Assembly: GCA_008973525.1 (NCBI GenBank)
Contig: WACJ01000421.1
Span: 62,001-126,000 of the forward strand
DNA length: 64,000 bases
Direction: 5' to 3'
DNA from: Stenopsyche tienmushanensis
Lineage: Eukaryota > Arthropoda > Insecta > Trichoptera > Stenopsychidae
Positions 23,203 to 34,929 of the stretch are shown here, one piece after another (position 1 is the stretch's first letter; every line of letters begins with the position of its first letter). Under the pieces are notes generated by a model. It saw only the letters and a program-made list of their open reading frames with translations, was not told where the DNA came from and made no database searches. Made by a program: the position numbers and the translations under genes.

Positions 23203-23784
23203 TTTTTTATATAATTTTTTGAATTAAAACTTTTACCACGTAATGAATTTTTAATTGAAAGAAATTAATAATAATATGAAGGGGCAATGTCCGAATGAGT
23301 TAAAACATCTGTCAAATGATAATAATTTATTTCTGGCGAGTAAAGACACATGAGGCTTGGTGTTATCGTGATGAAAAACAACGCCTCGTCTGTTCGCTAA
23401 TTCTGGCCGTTTCCTGGCAATTACATCCTTAAGATTGTTTAGTTAGAAACAATATTTTGTTGAATTGATCGTTTCACCTTGCTGAAGTAGCTCATAATAA
23501 ACTACCCCCTTTCAGTCCCACCAAATGCATAGCAAAACTTTTTTTGGATGTAGGTCAGGTTTAGCTACAGTTAAAGCTTCTCTACCCTTGGTCCAAGACC
23601 GTTTACGTTGGATATTCTCATAGAGTATCCAACTTTCATCTCCAGTGACAAGTCTCTTCAAAAAAGGTTAGCTATTATGTCGTTGGAAAAGAAGATCGCA
23701 CGTTAGTATATTGCGGGTTTTCTTCAACAATGGTTATGATTAGATCTGTGTTCATTTGCGAAAGACACTTATGGGACAACCTAA

Positions 23785-24368
23785 TATAATACGTTAAATT
23801 AACTTAAGACTTAACTTAAATTAAAATATTATCACGTTTACTAAATTTGTAAAACAATATTAAAATTTACCATTTTTAAGTCTTCATTAGCAGGATGGGT
23901 ACAAATACCTGCACACTCGGCTGGTGGTTATATGCGGGGCGAATATTTGTTTTACAGACTAATTTTACGGCAGAATTTCTGCATGGCATTCATGAAGAAT
24001 TCACTTGTAAAATTGTACATATATCTATATATTATTTTTATAACTGCATTACAGCTTTATATTCTATTTTATAATATCATTATAATATTAAAATTAGTAA
24101 ACATCGTGAATATTTACAATTTTCTGTCAACAATGTCACTATTGAAGTCATAAAATTTAACAGTGTTTGTAGTTTCCTTTTATATTTCAACGATTGATAA
24201 TAGTGAATGTTTCGGCATTGTTGTTAAATAAAAGAAATATTGTTAGATTGTTTAATTTAATTTAAATTACACATTTTTGTTAAGTAACATTAAAAGTTTT
24301 ACAAAATAGAGAACTTTTGTATTTTGGTCATATTTATTACCGAATACATAAAAACCGCTTATATCTAA
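23785..24368. other. AT-rich spacer including the 3' UTR of the ZAD gene
   Basis: A minus-strand AATAAA (TTTATT on plus, 24333-24338) lies 31 bp past the ZAD-gene stop and is its likely poly(A) signal. Nothing else recognised. Confidence 0.45.
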
Positions 24369-27300
24369 TCATATGTCAAATTGTGCAGATGATGCATTTG
24401 ACAAATTTTGCAATAAAGTTGCTGTGGTATATTCGATATATTCCGGTCTTTGATGCTGCGCAGGTATATTGCTGCTGTTAGCGATTTCGAGACCTCTCTG
24501 TACATTAATCAATTTAGGAACGACTAGGTTTTGTTTGACCAAATCACCGACAGTTTTAACTGTGATTGAATCGGAATTGAATATATCTAGAACGCGGTTG
24601 TTGGTATTATTCGAAGAAGCGACCAACTCGAGTGCCCTGGTATGGGCAAACATTTGTTCACTATCTTCGCTGAGTGAAGGTTCGATTTTTTTATGTTTGT
24701 TACTGTACGATTTGAACGATGGCATCGATTGATTTTTTAAAGGGTGCTTTGCGTATAGCGTAGAATCAACGGGGAAGAATTCAAAGCCTCTATTTTGCGA
24801 GAAAAGCATAAGTTGATTCTCATTCGTCAGCAAGTTATTGCTCGTTATCGCCGCTGCTAAATTCATATTGCGGGAATTCGATGAGTTGCTTTGACTTTGA
24901 GTGCAATTATTTCTTTTTCTGTGTGCTGCTAAATCGTTGGACTGAGCAAATCCTCTGCCACACTCGGTGCAAGTATACGGCTTCTCACCTAAAATCGTGT
25001 ATTTATTAATTTTGTAACAATTTTAATATTATTTAATAATAGAATGTTTTAAATCTTTACCAGTATGAATGCGCATATGAATAGATAATTTGTCAGATCT
25101 TGCAAATCCTTTGTTGCAGATGGCACAAACAAACGGCCTTTCACCTGTGTGCTGTCTAAAAATAAAAGCAATCAAACGTGTATTTAAAATTTACAAAAAG
25201 GTACACAGAGGAATGTGAAGATTTTTATTTACCTCATATGGAGGGTAAGATCGGTTGTACGGGGATATCCTTTTCCGCATATTTTACACATGCATGTCAT
25301 TACACCCAAATGTCGGCGCATATGTACAGCTAAATTAGAACGTGAACTACATGATTTTCCACACATTGAACAAAGTATGAGCTGTGAACAAATTGTTATA
25401 GTAAGTATATATTTATTCGTTGTATTACACGAATTATTATTTTATAGTACACTCATCCCCCGATTTACGCGGTACTAAAACGCAGTAGGTAACGCAGTTG
25501 AGAAAATGTTTTTTGTTTTGTTTTGATGCGTTTTATAATGTAAGGATATAGAAGAAGTATTTACTGATGACGTATTAACCGAAGAGGAATTAGTTGGCCC
25601 CTTATTTTAATATTCCGGAAACGTGATTAGTTTTAACATTCGCTCATATTTTCAAGAACCAATTATGGGCGAAATTCGAGGGCCGTCTTTATCCTTAACA
25701 AAAAAAAACCTACCTTTTTATTAGTGTTTACTTCTTGAGGTGCAATTGGTTGTCCATTTTTATCCCTGTGCGTTCTCATATGGACGAGTAAGTGATTAGA
25801 ATGGCTCACAACTTTACCGCATATATGACACGAATGTATTTTCTTTTTAATGGGCTCATTCTGCAAACGCATCAATAAGTCAAATAAATAATATTTTTCA
25901 AGTAGCACAATAGTTACTTCCGTTCGATACTTACTTTGTGGGATTGCATATGTTTTTCAAGACCTACTTGTTTGAAATATCCTTTTCCGCATATTGAACA
26001 TAAATACGACAGTTCTCCTGTATGACGCTTCTTATGGTCGACCAAAACTTCAAGTCTAAAAAATATGTAAAATCATGATTAACACTCGGTAATTGATGTT
26101 CGAGAAACAATATTTTTGAGCTTACTTCAAAAATATCTTTGAACATTTATCACAGGGAAATCGTTTGTATAGATTTTTAGAATTTTGATCTGAATTAAAT
26201 GTACCAACTTGGTTTTGAGGATCAGTTGTATCCATCAAGCTAAAATAATATAAGGTAAGATCAGAACCTTATATATATGTAGATGATTTATAGATGTTAC
26301 GTTTTACATTTTTATGGTATTAGGTTGAGTCATAAATAGTTGCCGGTGAAAAGAAGCCGTTATAATTATTCGGTTTTACCCTTGAAAAGTTATCTGTATT
26401 GGTGAGTATAGGGTATCATTAAATAGGTATGAGTCCTATCAGTCTTTCTACAATAGTTAAATGTGTTACATCTTATATTATGTTTTTTTTTCACCTGTAA
26501 AATGTAAAATCAAAAAGAGGAGGGAGTTTAAACAAGGCAACAATGGTACGACTACGTCTAAAAATAAAAAGTGATATATACGGTGAAGAAGCAGTGAGTG
26601 AACGGACAATAAGAAATTGGTTTTTAAAATTTCACTCGGGAGATGAGACCTTGAAAGATGAACCAATGGCGGGTCACCCTTCCGACTTTGATAAAGGTGT
26701 TCTTGGAGCAAAATCCATGTCAATCAATAAGGAAATTGTAATGGAAGCTAAATACGTCGCAATCAACCATTTGTTGGCACTTGGAAAAATTGGGGAAGGT
26801 TAGCAAATTGGGTGTGTATGTGTTCAAGAAAAACGCCTTTTTCTCGTCAATCGGAAAAATGTTATACTGTTGCACGATAATGCAAAACTGCATACAGCAA
26901 AGTTGACATAGCAAAAAATTCTGGAACTTGGGTGGTCTGTTTTACCCTGGGATCAAACTCATGTAAGCCCTATGTAATTGAGTAATATTGCTTTGTTATT
27001 TTGTTAAAGGTAAATACACCTTTCAAAAAAATCGGCAATTATTTATGTATCAACCTGATAATATATGTGAAATAAAATGATGCAGACTGATACAGTAAGA
27101 TGATTCCACGCATGCTTATTTTTCCTACGAACGAGCAGTGAATGATTGAAATAATATAAGAATAATTATTAACCGTGGAATTGCTTGATTCTTCGAATCC
27201 GACGTCATTAAGTCTTTATCTTTCATTTTCTCCTTTTTGCCTTCTTTTTTTAGTTTAACCTTAATATTCTTCAGCTTATTTTTCTTCTTCAAAGATTTCA

Positions 27301-29979
27301 ATTTCAACGTTTTGTGATTTTTTCCATTCTGGGGCTTCTTACTTGAATCGTCCGAGGTGTCGTTTTTATCCAGTGGATTATCTACATATCCTTTTTTTAA
27401 ATTGGTGTTGGTTAAATTTGATAGTAGATCTGAAACACACTGAAAAAACATTAGATAAAGATAAATAAATATTGATTTGATTAATGGAACTTTTGTATTA
27501 ATTTACCAACGCGTAACATTAATTAGTTAAGTAATGAATCCAACATGAAAACAATTTGTACTGCTTATGACATTAAGTATTGCTTGAAATTAGCTCGTTT
27601 ATCTCTAACGATTACTCATATCTTTGTTGATTGACGATGAGAGTGCAAGTAAAAACAAAGAGAGTTTGAACCTCAATTAATCTATATGTGAACTTGCGAG
27701 AATAATTGATATAATTTTATATAAGCATTGAGAAAATATGATTAGTTACACAATTAAATTAGCACATTACAGCCACTCATTGTATGCAAGGAGCTGTAAT
27801 TTTAATTTAGGCTCATGTTCCTGGTAATGATACAAAATCAATTCTTCTTCATCTGGTAGAAAAATACCAAACTCAACACTCAAAACTTTTTACAACACTT
27901 ATTACAAATGTATAAGACATTATTTTTGTTTTACAGGTGGATTTTACATTGCACAGTCTTCCAAGCCAATTTTTATTAACGCCAGAGCTTTGTCAATATT
28001 TTAATTTCAAATTTGTAGAGAACTTCTGTATTTCATAAATCCGAATTTACTGTTTAAAACAATCGCCTTCCTTTACTACATGCATCTCTGGATATGATAC
28101 AACTGTCATTGAAGATATGCTCTTAACTCTTTGAGTAGTGAGCTAATTTAAAATCATCAAAATCTTAGATGCTATATTTGCATGTCCGCCACTTATCATC
28201 CGTACAAATCCACTTATCTGTCAGGAGCGCAGCAGTGCGTATGAAGCTTTTACATAAATAAATAAACACTGTCGATAGCACACAACATTGGGTAATTTCT
28301 TTGCGTAAACATAAACAATACACTTCAAATCGGTTCATCTTTTGAAATATACGGTTTCACTTATATAGAGCGTGCTGAAATCATTGTTGAAATATCAACC
28401 TTTAATTGAAAAAACTAAGCTGTTCTTTGTCTATATGCCGCATAATAGTGAAATTGTATCATATTGAAGGCTGAATGTCAGAATTTGGCCGAGGCTGAAG
28501 ACCTAATGGGTTCAGGAGTCCTATAACTTAAATTGCGCCAATGGTCTTTCAAATACTAAATCTGCCACTGTTGCTTATACGAGATTTATTATCTAGAAGA
28601 GTTTTAATATCATTGAATTTATGCAGATTAATGTGTTTTTAATAATTAATGAGCGTCTATAATTTTCAATTTTTGTTCTAAATTTATAGAAGACTAAAAA
28701 CAATAGGATAAATAGATATGAAAATTAACCTTCATTATCAAAATCTATGTCATTTTCCAATGAGCCTGAAAATTCTTCACATTTAATAATAGGATCGTTA
28801 ACAAATTCTTCAGATTCTAATTTGATAGGCACATCCTGTGAATAATCATTATCTGGCGATGGACAATCATCAAATGAATTATCCTTCTCGGTCATGTGTT
28901 TTGCAGTTTTGTGCCGTTTCAGATGTAAATTTGTAGTAAAATAGCAATGACATTCTTCGCATTCATAATATGATTCCTCAAGATGATATCCTACAAAGTT
29001 AGAAACGTAATAAAATTAAATAACGTCAAAAAATTGTTTGAGAAAAGATTGAATCATACAAACCTATATGTTTAATGAGTAAGCCATGTCTCGTAAATTC
29101 TTGTGTGCATATGGGACATATGTTAGTTTTTCCGTCCACTGTAAATTCTTTATGTGTGACTTGATGTCTTTTAAGATCAAACACACTGCTAAAATTTCTA
29201 AAATACAAAAATAAATTCATTAAAATACAATATTTACAACCAAATGGATAAATACGTTTTAATATTGAAAAAAATTGAACCTTTTACATATATCACAATA
29301 ATAACTTTGCTCATTTTTTACGGATGATCTATGAGTTTCAAGTACGTGATCGATAAGACTTTTAGATGAATCGTAGGTACAATCACATAGTGCGCAATCG
29401 TAGAGTAGATTTTTATTTTGGTTAGGTTTTTTAATGTTTTTTAAGCTATAAATAAAAAAAACAATTAATACTTTATTGTTGATGCTTCAGTATATGTTCA
29501 GATGTTTGTGGCACAAACCTTCCGTTCACGATAGTCGAGGACGACTGTGAATCATCTCTAAATAAACCAGATAGGTCATCAATCGTTGATAAGCTGTCTT
29601 CTTCTTTGATATGTAAGATAGATGGATGTTGGAAGACGTTAGTTACATAAGTTCTAAGCTTGGCATCTGAGACCTCGCACAAGTTTTTGAAAGTGGATGC
29701 ACTGGTGGCCTGAAATGTGCACATTTTACAAATGTGCATTGGAAGACCGTCATTTTTTATTACCTGAAATCAATGAAAATTGTGTGAGTCCCAAACGGGA
29801 GGAATAAAGCAGTTATTAACAGGTATTATTTTTAACCTTACCTTGACGTCAGAGCACGTCATGAGAATTTCGGGGATATTTTTTTCGGAATCGAAAATGT
29901 TGGTCATTCCTGGATTTTCGGCAAGACAAACGCGGCATATTGAATCTATTTTGTATACAATTTTTTGATTTTCGTCCAT
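24369..29979 (-). CDS. ZAD-domain C2H2 zinc-finger protein (11 fingers)
   Basis: Probable DNA-binding nuclear factor of the insect-expanded ZAD family; ZAD mediates homodimerisation. Twelve coding exons in frame: 29979-29842, 29763-29519, 29445-29281, 29197-29064, 28990-28730, 27429-27174, 26239-26126, 26055-25935, 25860-25714, 25381-25233, 25155-25061, 24988-24369; 814 aa. ZAD at ~12-90 with Cys pairs CRVC (15/18) and CKMC (58/61), split by intron 1. Then four fingers (YDCALCD, YYCDICK, NICPICT, YECEECH), an acidic linker, a lysine-rich exon 6 ([20 protein letters not shown], likely nuclear localisation), then seven fingers from FPCDKCS to YTCTECG with TGEKP/TGERP linkers in the last ones. 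The final finger is atypical, ending H...C (AAHRKRNNC). A ~190-aa tail is Asn/Ser-rich without domains. Targets unknown. Introns 5 and 6 carry transposon pieces. Confidence 0.93.
25440..25620 (+). repeat. Possible Tigger/pogo-like scrap in intron 9 of the ZAD gene
   Basis: CCCCCGATTTACGCGGTACT near 25457 resembles pogo/Tigger termini, and a short frame [17 protein letters not shown] resembles the acidic C-terminus of their transposases. No second terminus is seen. Weak. Confidence 0.3.
26320..27058 (+). mobile_element. Internally deleted mariner element in intron 6 of the ZAD gene
   Basis: TIRs TTAGGTTGAGTCATAAATAG (left) and TCAGGTTGATACATAAATAA (right, inverted) flanked by TA. On the plus strand, antisense to the host gene, the frame [36 protein letters not shown] gives the N-terminal DNA-binding part, and after a large deletion [16 protein letters not shown] gives the second catalytic Asp region. 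739 bp against ~1.3 kb full length; the deletion and stops inactivate it. A different subfamily from the 22.5- and 47.1-kb copies. Confidence 0.88.
28123..28420 (+). repeat. piggyBac-like dispersed repeat in intron 5 of the ZAD gene
   Basis: TTAA followed by CTCTTTGAGTAGTGAGC, sharing sequence with 5998-6350 (CACTGTCGATAGCACACAAC region) and 12448-12570 (TTGCATGTCCGCCACTTATC region). No transposase or right terminus seen. Confidence 0.45.
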
Positions 29980-30559
29980 TGCGGACAGACCTGACGCGAG
30001 GGTAAACAAACTACTTCATTATTGTCTATGACCTTTTTTGCCGTCATTGCAGAGGGAATGCGGGATACGCTTAAAAACAGATAAAAAATAATTCTTATAA
30101 CAAATATAGCTTGCAAAAAAGATTTAATAAAATAATTTTAATATTACAAAAATAATTCCTATTTTATTAAAATTTAAATAATCTTTCAAACACATTACCG
30201 AAAGGCTTTTAAAGTAATAAATTGGCATTTATATATTGACATATATAATTTGTTATAATGCATAATTATAAATATTAAATAAATTTATTTATGTCGGAAA
30301 AATAAAATTTGTTTAAAAAAAAATGTAATCATATTTTTAACAAGTTTATAAAATTCAACAGGCTGATTTAATGTTTAAATAAAATAATATTACATAAATA
30401 TTTTTAAAATTATGCGTTCAAATTGCATTTTTATTTAATGTCATGTTATGGTCGAAATTTTTCGTCTTGCGACTTAAGTGAGCTGTCAAATGAGTCATTT
30501 TATTGTTATCATAGCAAGGTCTACTAAATAAGTGCGATCGCGTTATAAAAGCTTATAAA
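29980..30559. promoter_or_regulatory. Shared promoter region of the ZAD gene and FAM177 gene
   Basis: 580 bp between divergent start codons. The middle 350 bp is nearly pure A/T. The FAM177 side (30440-30540) has GTCAAATGAGTCA (TGAGTCA, an AP-1 type site at 30491-30497) close to the likely start site. Function inferred from position. Confidence 0.45.
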
Positions 30560-31138
30560 ATGGAAGAATCGCTTAAAATTACGAACTGCAATCTTCAAAA
30601 CGGCGTAAATAACACAAACGAATGTATTATACCCATTCGCCAACCAAAGAGGGTAATTCATTGTAGTGATGGTATCTTGGAAGAATACAGCGACGATGAG
30701 GTCGATGGAAATGCCAATCAAATTGAAACTGTAAATCCGGTAAGATTTATATTGAACGATTTTAAATTTCACATTGATGGCTGTCAATTCAATAATTGAA
30801 AGAAATTAATTTAAATTAAATATCTCCAATTAGCAAAAATATTCATTTGTTTTCAGAAAACGCTTAATTGGATGCCATGGGTTTTACACTACGCAATGGC
30901 AGGAGGTAATAAAGCTCTGGAATATTGTGATTATATTGGCGAGGGTTTGGCCGATTTTCTCGGCATAACAACGCCCAAATATCAATTAGAATTGAGTGAA
31001 TACGAACGCATGGAGGCCGCAAAGAAAAAACTACAAGAAGAATCGTGGGTCACTCCGGCAAATAATACTGACGAATCAATTACTCTACAGCCGACTGGTA
31101 TTCAACCAGTGGCGGAAAATAATCCTTCTCGCTCTTAA
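30560..31138 (+). CDS. FAM177A1: FAM177-family protein
   Basis: Two exons, 30560-30739 and 30857-31138, join in frame for 153 aa, the usual size. The signature is present: RQPKRVIHCSDGILEEYSDD in exon 1 and, in exon 2, an aromatic stretch followed by CDYIGEGLADFLGITTPKYQ and a YERM motif. Vertebrate FAM177A1 is Golgi-associated; the insect role is not established. The C-terminus after YERMEAAKKKL is polar and poorly conserved. Poly(A) signal AATAAA at 31577-31582. Divergent from the ZAD gene. Confidence 0.93.
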
Positions 31139-31985
31139 ATCTAAATTTAGTCGGGAATAATTTAATTTCATAATATTTATTTTCCATTTATTTCAGAACC
31201 GATCATTATCATTATGATATAGAAAATCATCTTTTTAAGAATTCAACGATTCAAATTTTACATGTATATAAGTGGAATTGTTTAATCTCATAAATTTGTT
31301 TATGTTAAAACATTAATAATCATTGATTTATCAAAATTAATGCATGGTACGTTTATGTAGATGGTATATTATCAACGTGTGTTATCAACATTTTACTAAA
31401 TGCACAAATGCTTAAAATTTTGCTCTAAATTTATGTAAAATGAGCTGATTTATCGTCTATATGTGTTTTCTAAAGATTTACAATTCGGTACTACAAAAAG
31501 AACAGTGAAAAATTTTACGTTGTTTTTCAGTAGTATTGGCATTTATAATGTTTAAATTATATTTATGTATTTGTATAATAAAGTTGTGATGATATGTGAT
31601 ATATTTTAGAAGTTTATTAAAAAAAAAACATAATCTACAATGATTTATATCTTTTACAATATCTCTTTCTGTAATATTTTTGGTGGCATATCTTCTCTCA
31701 GCTCTTGTTATATCGATAAGCTAGACGGTAGCCAAATCATAATAAAAGGATCCTCCAAACAGACAAGGCTAGGAATCCAAATTTTGAAATCATTATTGTC
31801 CAAAATCCATGGTATAATGTTATATTTTATTTTAAATAAATTTATATATAGTATATGTATTAGGGATTCTGAAGTCTCTGCTTTTTCAAAGTCTTGGAAC
31901 TTGAGACTTTTAGTTTCTCTTCAATTATGTACGGATTTTTTTAAAGTATTTAATATTTGTATATGTTACATATGTATGTATGTAT
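31139..31985 (+). other. FAM177 3' UTR and AT-rich flank
   Basis: ~440-bp 3' UTR ending after AATAAA at 31577. Beyond it no gene is seen; a TATG(T)-type low-complexity run lies at 31960-31990. Confidence 0.45.
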
Positions 31986-31989
31986 ATGT

Positions 31990-32260
31990 TTAAAGAACCA
32001 TCTTGTTCTATTTGTATGAATTATCATTTTCAGAGTCACTTTCCTCAGTGTTTTGTTCATCTTCATTGGAATAATCTAAATCTTTTTCTGTTTCAGTGTT
32101 TTATGTTTCTTTTTGATAAGTTTTCTGGTACAATGTTTCAACTACAGTTAGATGTATAGCGTGATTTATGCAAAGTTCATTGACGACGGGACTTTCACGC
32201 CCAAACTTTTTCATCACACCATCAGTTATTGTTGCTACTATTTCATGTTCAAAAACAATT
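31990..32260 (-). mobile_element. hAT-type transposase remnant
   Basis: Minus strand gives DGVMKKFGRESPVVNELC followed by INHAIHLTVVETLYQK, which fits the hAT pattern in which a Cys/His pair (C..H.I.L.V...L) follows the first catalytic region, then an acidic spacer rich in E/D/N. A stop lies inside it and no termini are visible. It directly adjoins the dispersed repeat at 32338 and the two may be one element. Confidence 0.55.
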
Positions 32261-32337
32261 TCAAATTCACTCAATCAACTTTCAACAATTTTACGAATTT
32301 CAAAAGAATCACATTTTGCCGAAATATAAACAATTTT

Positions 32338-32560
32338 GATGGAATTCTGGAATCTCATACAATAACAGTTGGGCGCAGCCATGTTGCATTTTTTTAATGC
32401 CCTGTACCCTGTTATACCTGCTTTCATTTAATACAAATCGGACATTTCGGAGGTTTCAGGGGCATAAAAATGTGTTTTCATAATTAAAATGTACAATATA
32501 TTAGGTACATTTTAAATCACAAAGTCCCGAGTCATCTCGACACAGAGTCTTTAATATGTA
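32338..32560 (+). repeat. Dispersed repeat, second copy of the 6607-6835 family
   Basis: Shares GATGGAATTCTGGAATCTC, CATGTTGCATTTTTTT, TGTGTTTTCATAATTAAAAT and TTTTAAATCACAAAGTC with the copy in SRPRA intron 3. Proximity of hAT coding remnants suggests a hAT-derived non-autonomous family. Confidence 0.65.
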
Positions 32561-33215
32561 AATCTTAGTTTTTTAAAACTTGTGAAATCGTATATTTAAG
32601 TGGAAGACGAAAGCGTCAATTAAAAATGCATGTGACGGGCCCCCCTGCGGAACATACTTTACATGCATCTCGATAACATGGTGACGTACATATTAAACTT
32701 TTACTGTCTATATATATATTAATCATTAGAACAAATAATTATATTATATTTGTTACGTGAGTATTTTAACGTTACCAAAATCTATATGTAGTGTGGTATA
32801 TTTAAATAATGTAAGTAAAAGCGTAGATCAAAAATTTGCTTTAAAAACCATTTAAATTCTCGGTAATCTCAAATGAAAGTTATTATAATTGTAACGAGCA
32901 TACACACAAGTAAAAATGATTCAAGTTTTTATGCTGAAAGTGTCTTGTATATTGTATGTGCCTTTTTTTATATGCAAACATTTTGTATGAAATATATTCC
33001 GAATAAATATCTAATACAGTCTGATTTTTGCATTATTATTGTTTATAAATTTAGTTCTTCATCTCGGATATTGGATCCCGGACAGTTTTAGGTGCTTAGT
33101 AAACGTAATCCCGAATTTTTCGGAATTGAAATTTTTATCTAATAGAAATTGTACACCTCACCAGCACGATGAAGGCTACTAAATCGAGATATTCATGCCG
33201 AAATCTGGACGCTTG
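32561..33215. other. AT-rich intergenic DNA
   Basis: No gene or confidently assigned repeat; GGATCCCGGACAG near 33075 resembles the palindrome at 33808. Confidence 0.4.
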
Positions 33216-33219
33216 GAAT

Positions 33220-33290
33220 CAGTGGTGTAACTATTAATTGGCAAGCTTAGGCGATGCCTAGGGGCAGCAACTGTCTAATCTATGTATACA
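33220..33290. repeat. hAT-like terminus
   Basis: CAGTGGTGTAACTATTAATT followed by GGCGATGCCTAGGGGCAGC resembles ends of some hAT elements (CAGTGGCGTA...). The opposite end is not found. Confidence 0.35.
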
Positions 33291-33539
33291 TATATAGAGT
33301 ATATATATGTTTTTCAAATTGTTATGTTAACCTTTCCCTACCGGTGGTGTATTTACTACACCTCGACTCTGATAATAGGAATATCGACATGAAATATAAT
33401 AGATACGGGGCTCAGAATTTTTGTATTCCTCCGTAATATAACTACGAATAACGTCAAAGTATTATAGTATATAAGTATTCATCTGCAGCGGCGAAAATAA
33501 ATAATTTGTCGGTAAATCGGGGATTTTTCGAGTTTTAGT

Positions 33540-33795
33540 CCGTGTCTCAGCAGATAGGAATTTTATCGGTCACATTGATGGTGTTATACGAAAATGGGGG
33601 CTCACGCGATCATCAATTCGAACCAGCATTTAAATATTTGATGACGATATCTCCAACGAGTGTGGAGGCTGAGCGTGTACTTTCGATAGCAAGTTGGCTT
33701 CCAAAATCAGATCCAGACTAAATGATGAAACACTTGATAGTTTAATGTTACTTCGGGCATATTTTCAAAATAAGATTTTTTTATTATATTTTATA
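33540..33795 (+). mobile_element. hAT transposase C-terminal (dimerisation domain) remnant
   Basis: Plus-strand FEPAFKYLMTISPTSVEAER followed by VLSIAS, then in a shifted frame RSRLNDETLDSLMLLRAYF, is the hAT C-terminal dimerisation motif (P.SVEAERxFS...R.RL....L..LM.L). It ends just before a perfect palindrome at 33808. One frameshift, no termini. Confidence 0.8.
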
Positions 33796-33807
33796 TTGAA
33801 AATCCTG

Positions 33808-33825
33808 GTCCCGGGATCCCGGGAC
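33808..33825. repeat. Perfect 18-bp GC palindrome
   Basis: GTCCCGGGATCCCGGGAC reads the same on both strands. It lies at the 3' side of the hAT remnant and is probably a subterminal motif of that element. Confidence 0.7.
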
Positions 33826-34004
33826 TGATTCTGGGGTGGTCGATCTATCGGTCTTGCGTCTTAACATACACTCGTGCATCGACGATAGCTATTTCAACAA
33901 AGATAAGATGACTTTCGTTCGTGTTGTCTTGAGAGCAGGCGTTTGTTTTGATAATTAAGATACTCGCATCATTCTTATCATTGACCAATTTTGTTATTCC
34001 CCCT

Positions 34005-34046
34005 CGGCTGTTCTGGAGTGGCGTCATTAGGCGAGTATCACAAAGC
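34005..34046 (-). repeat. Short repeat shared with 34936-34972
   Basis: TGTTCTGGAGTGGCGTCATT and GCGAGTAT recur as TGTTCTGGAGTGGTGACATT and CCGAGTAA about 930 bp on. The second copy lies at the 3' side of an RTE-like fragment, so both may be 3' tails of that family. Confidence 0.45.
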
Positions 34047-34559
34047 TTTTGCAAAATCTACTCCTTCAGAAGTAAACTAGCAGGTTTGCACGGTAACCCT
34101 GTCCTTTTATTTTTGCAATAAATTAATAGCTAAAAATAGTTGAACAACAGAAAGCAGATACCGTGTAAGTTGAACATTAAGAAATATTCCGAAGAAATGA
34201 ACGAATATTGTCTGGTATCAACAGTGTTAAGGTTCGTTTATTGAGTCTGGTTCATTATCAGCTTGTTACACGCCGCGGCGGAGTTGACAGAAAAGTGAAT
34301 TTACATTTGAGCGTAGCGTGTATGTTCTCCGGCATGAAAGTGTTAACAGGTTACGGTCCGGGTGATTTCTCGAAAAAAATGCACCTAGAGATTTAATGTT
34401 TTATTCCTGACATTTGGCATCTTTTCTCTGCTAATATATTTTCTACTTTAAGGGCAATACTGCAAGCAGCGATTACTTTCAAAACTGATCCAAGGTAAGC
34501 AGGGCTGTAAAAAGGGGGTGGTAAAGCAGGAGCCCACCGCAGGCACAACCGGGCTTATA

Positions 34560-34870
34560 AATACTGACCCGGTCAAGAGTTGCACATGGTTTTTATTTTA
34601 CTTGATCATTCTATTTTACATGAATCAATATTGATTGATTAAAATTTATATGACCCACCCGATCAGTCTTCTTCGGACAACTTCGTTTTATAATGAGAGC
34701 TCGTAATCATTCTACAGACATGTTCAGATATGGCGTCTGATCGCGAGTTGCTCATTTGTCATATCAGCGGTTCGAAAAGTGGACCGATTAGACACGCAGA
34801 TCTTCTTTTAGGGCTTTTTGCGGCATTTACAAGTTAGATACTTGCCACGAGCGCTTCATACCCTCATCAT
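34560..34870 (+). mobile_element. R1-like element, C-terminal fragment
   Basis: Plus strand ICHISGSKSGPIRHADLLLG, same as the fragment at 10404-10860 but in the opposite orientation; flanking DNA (GATCAGTCTTCTTCGGACAA) is shared as well. Decayed, no RT domain. Confidence 0.55.
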
Positions 34871-34929
34871 CATCCTTATCATTCTGAAGAGTGATGTTTC
34901 TTTAACCTTGTTTGATTTATATATAACGC

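Larger units (their letters stand above)
22478..23784 (-). mobile_element. Mariner element with intact TIRs, internally deleted and carrying an insert
   Basis: TIRs TTAGGATGTCCCATAAGTTT (left) and TTAGGTTGTCCCATAAGTGT (right, inverted) lie inside a TA duplication. The transposase ran on the minus strand: the right part gives motifs such as GDESWILYEN, RGVVFHHDN and the final GNFGKKGIIRLLKIWRK. Most of the DNA-binding domain is deleted, and 22671 to ~23202 is foreign DNA absent from the sister copy at 47060-47913. Stops and frameshifts make it inactive. It sits exactly on the end of repeat copy 2. Confidence 0.88.

Noticed and set aside
24469..24732. Plus-strand open frame over the last ZAD exon
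   Set aside because: It is antisense to a well-supported exon and shows no domain of its own.
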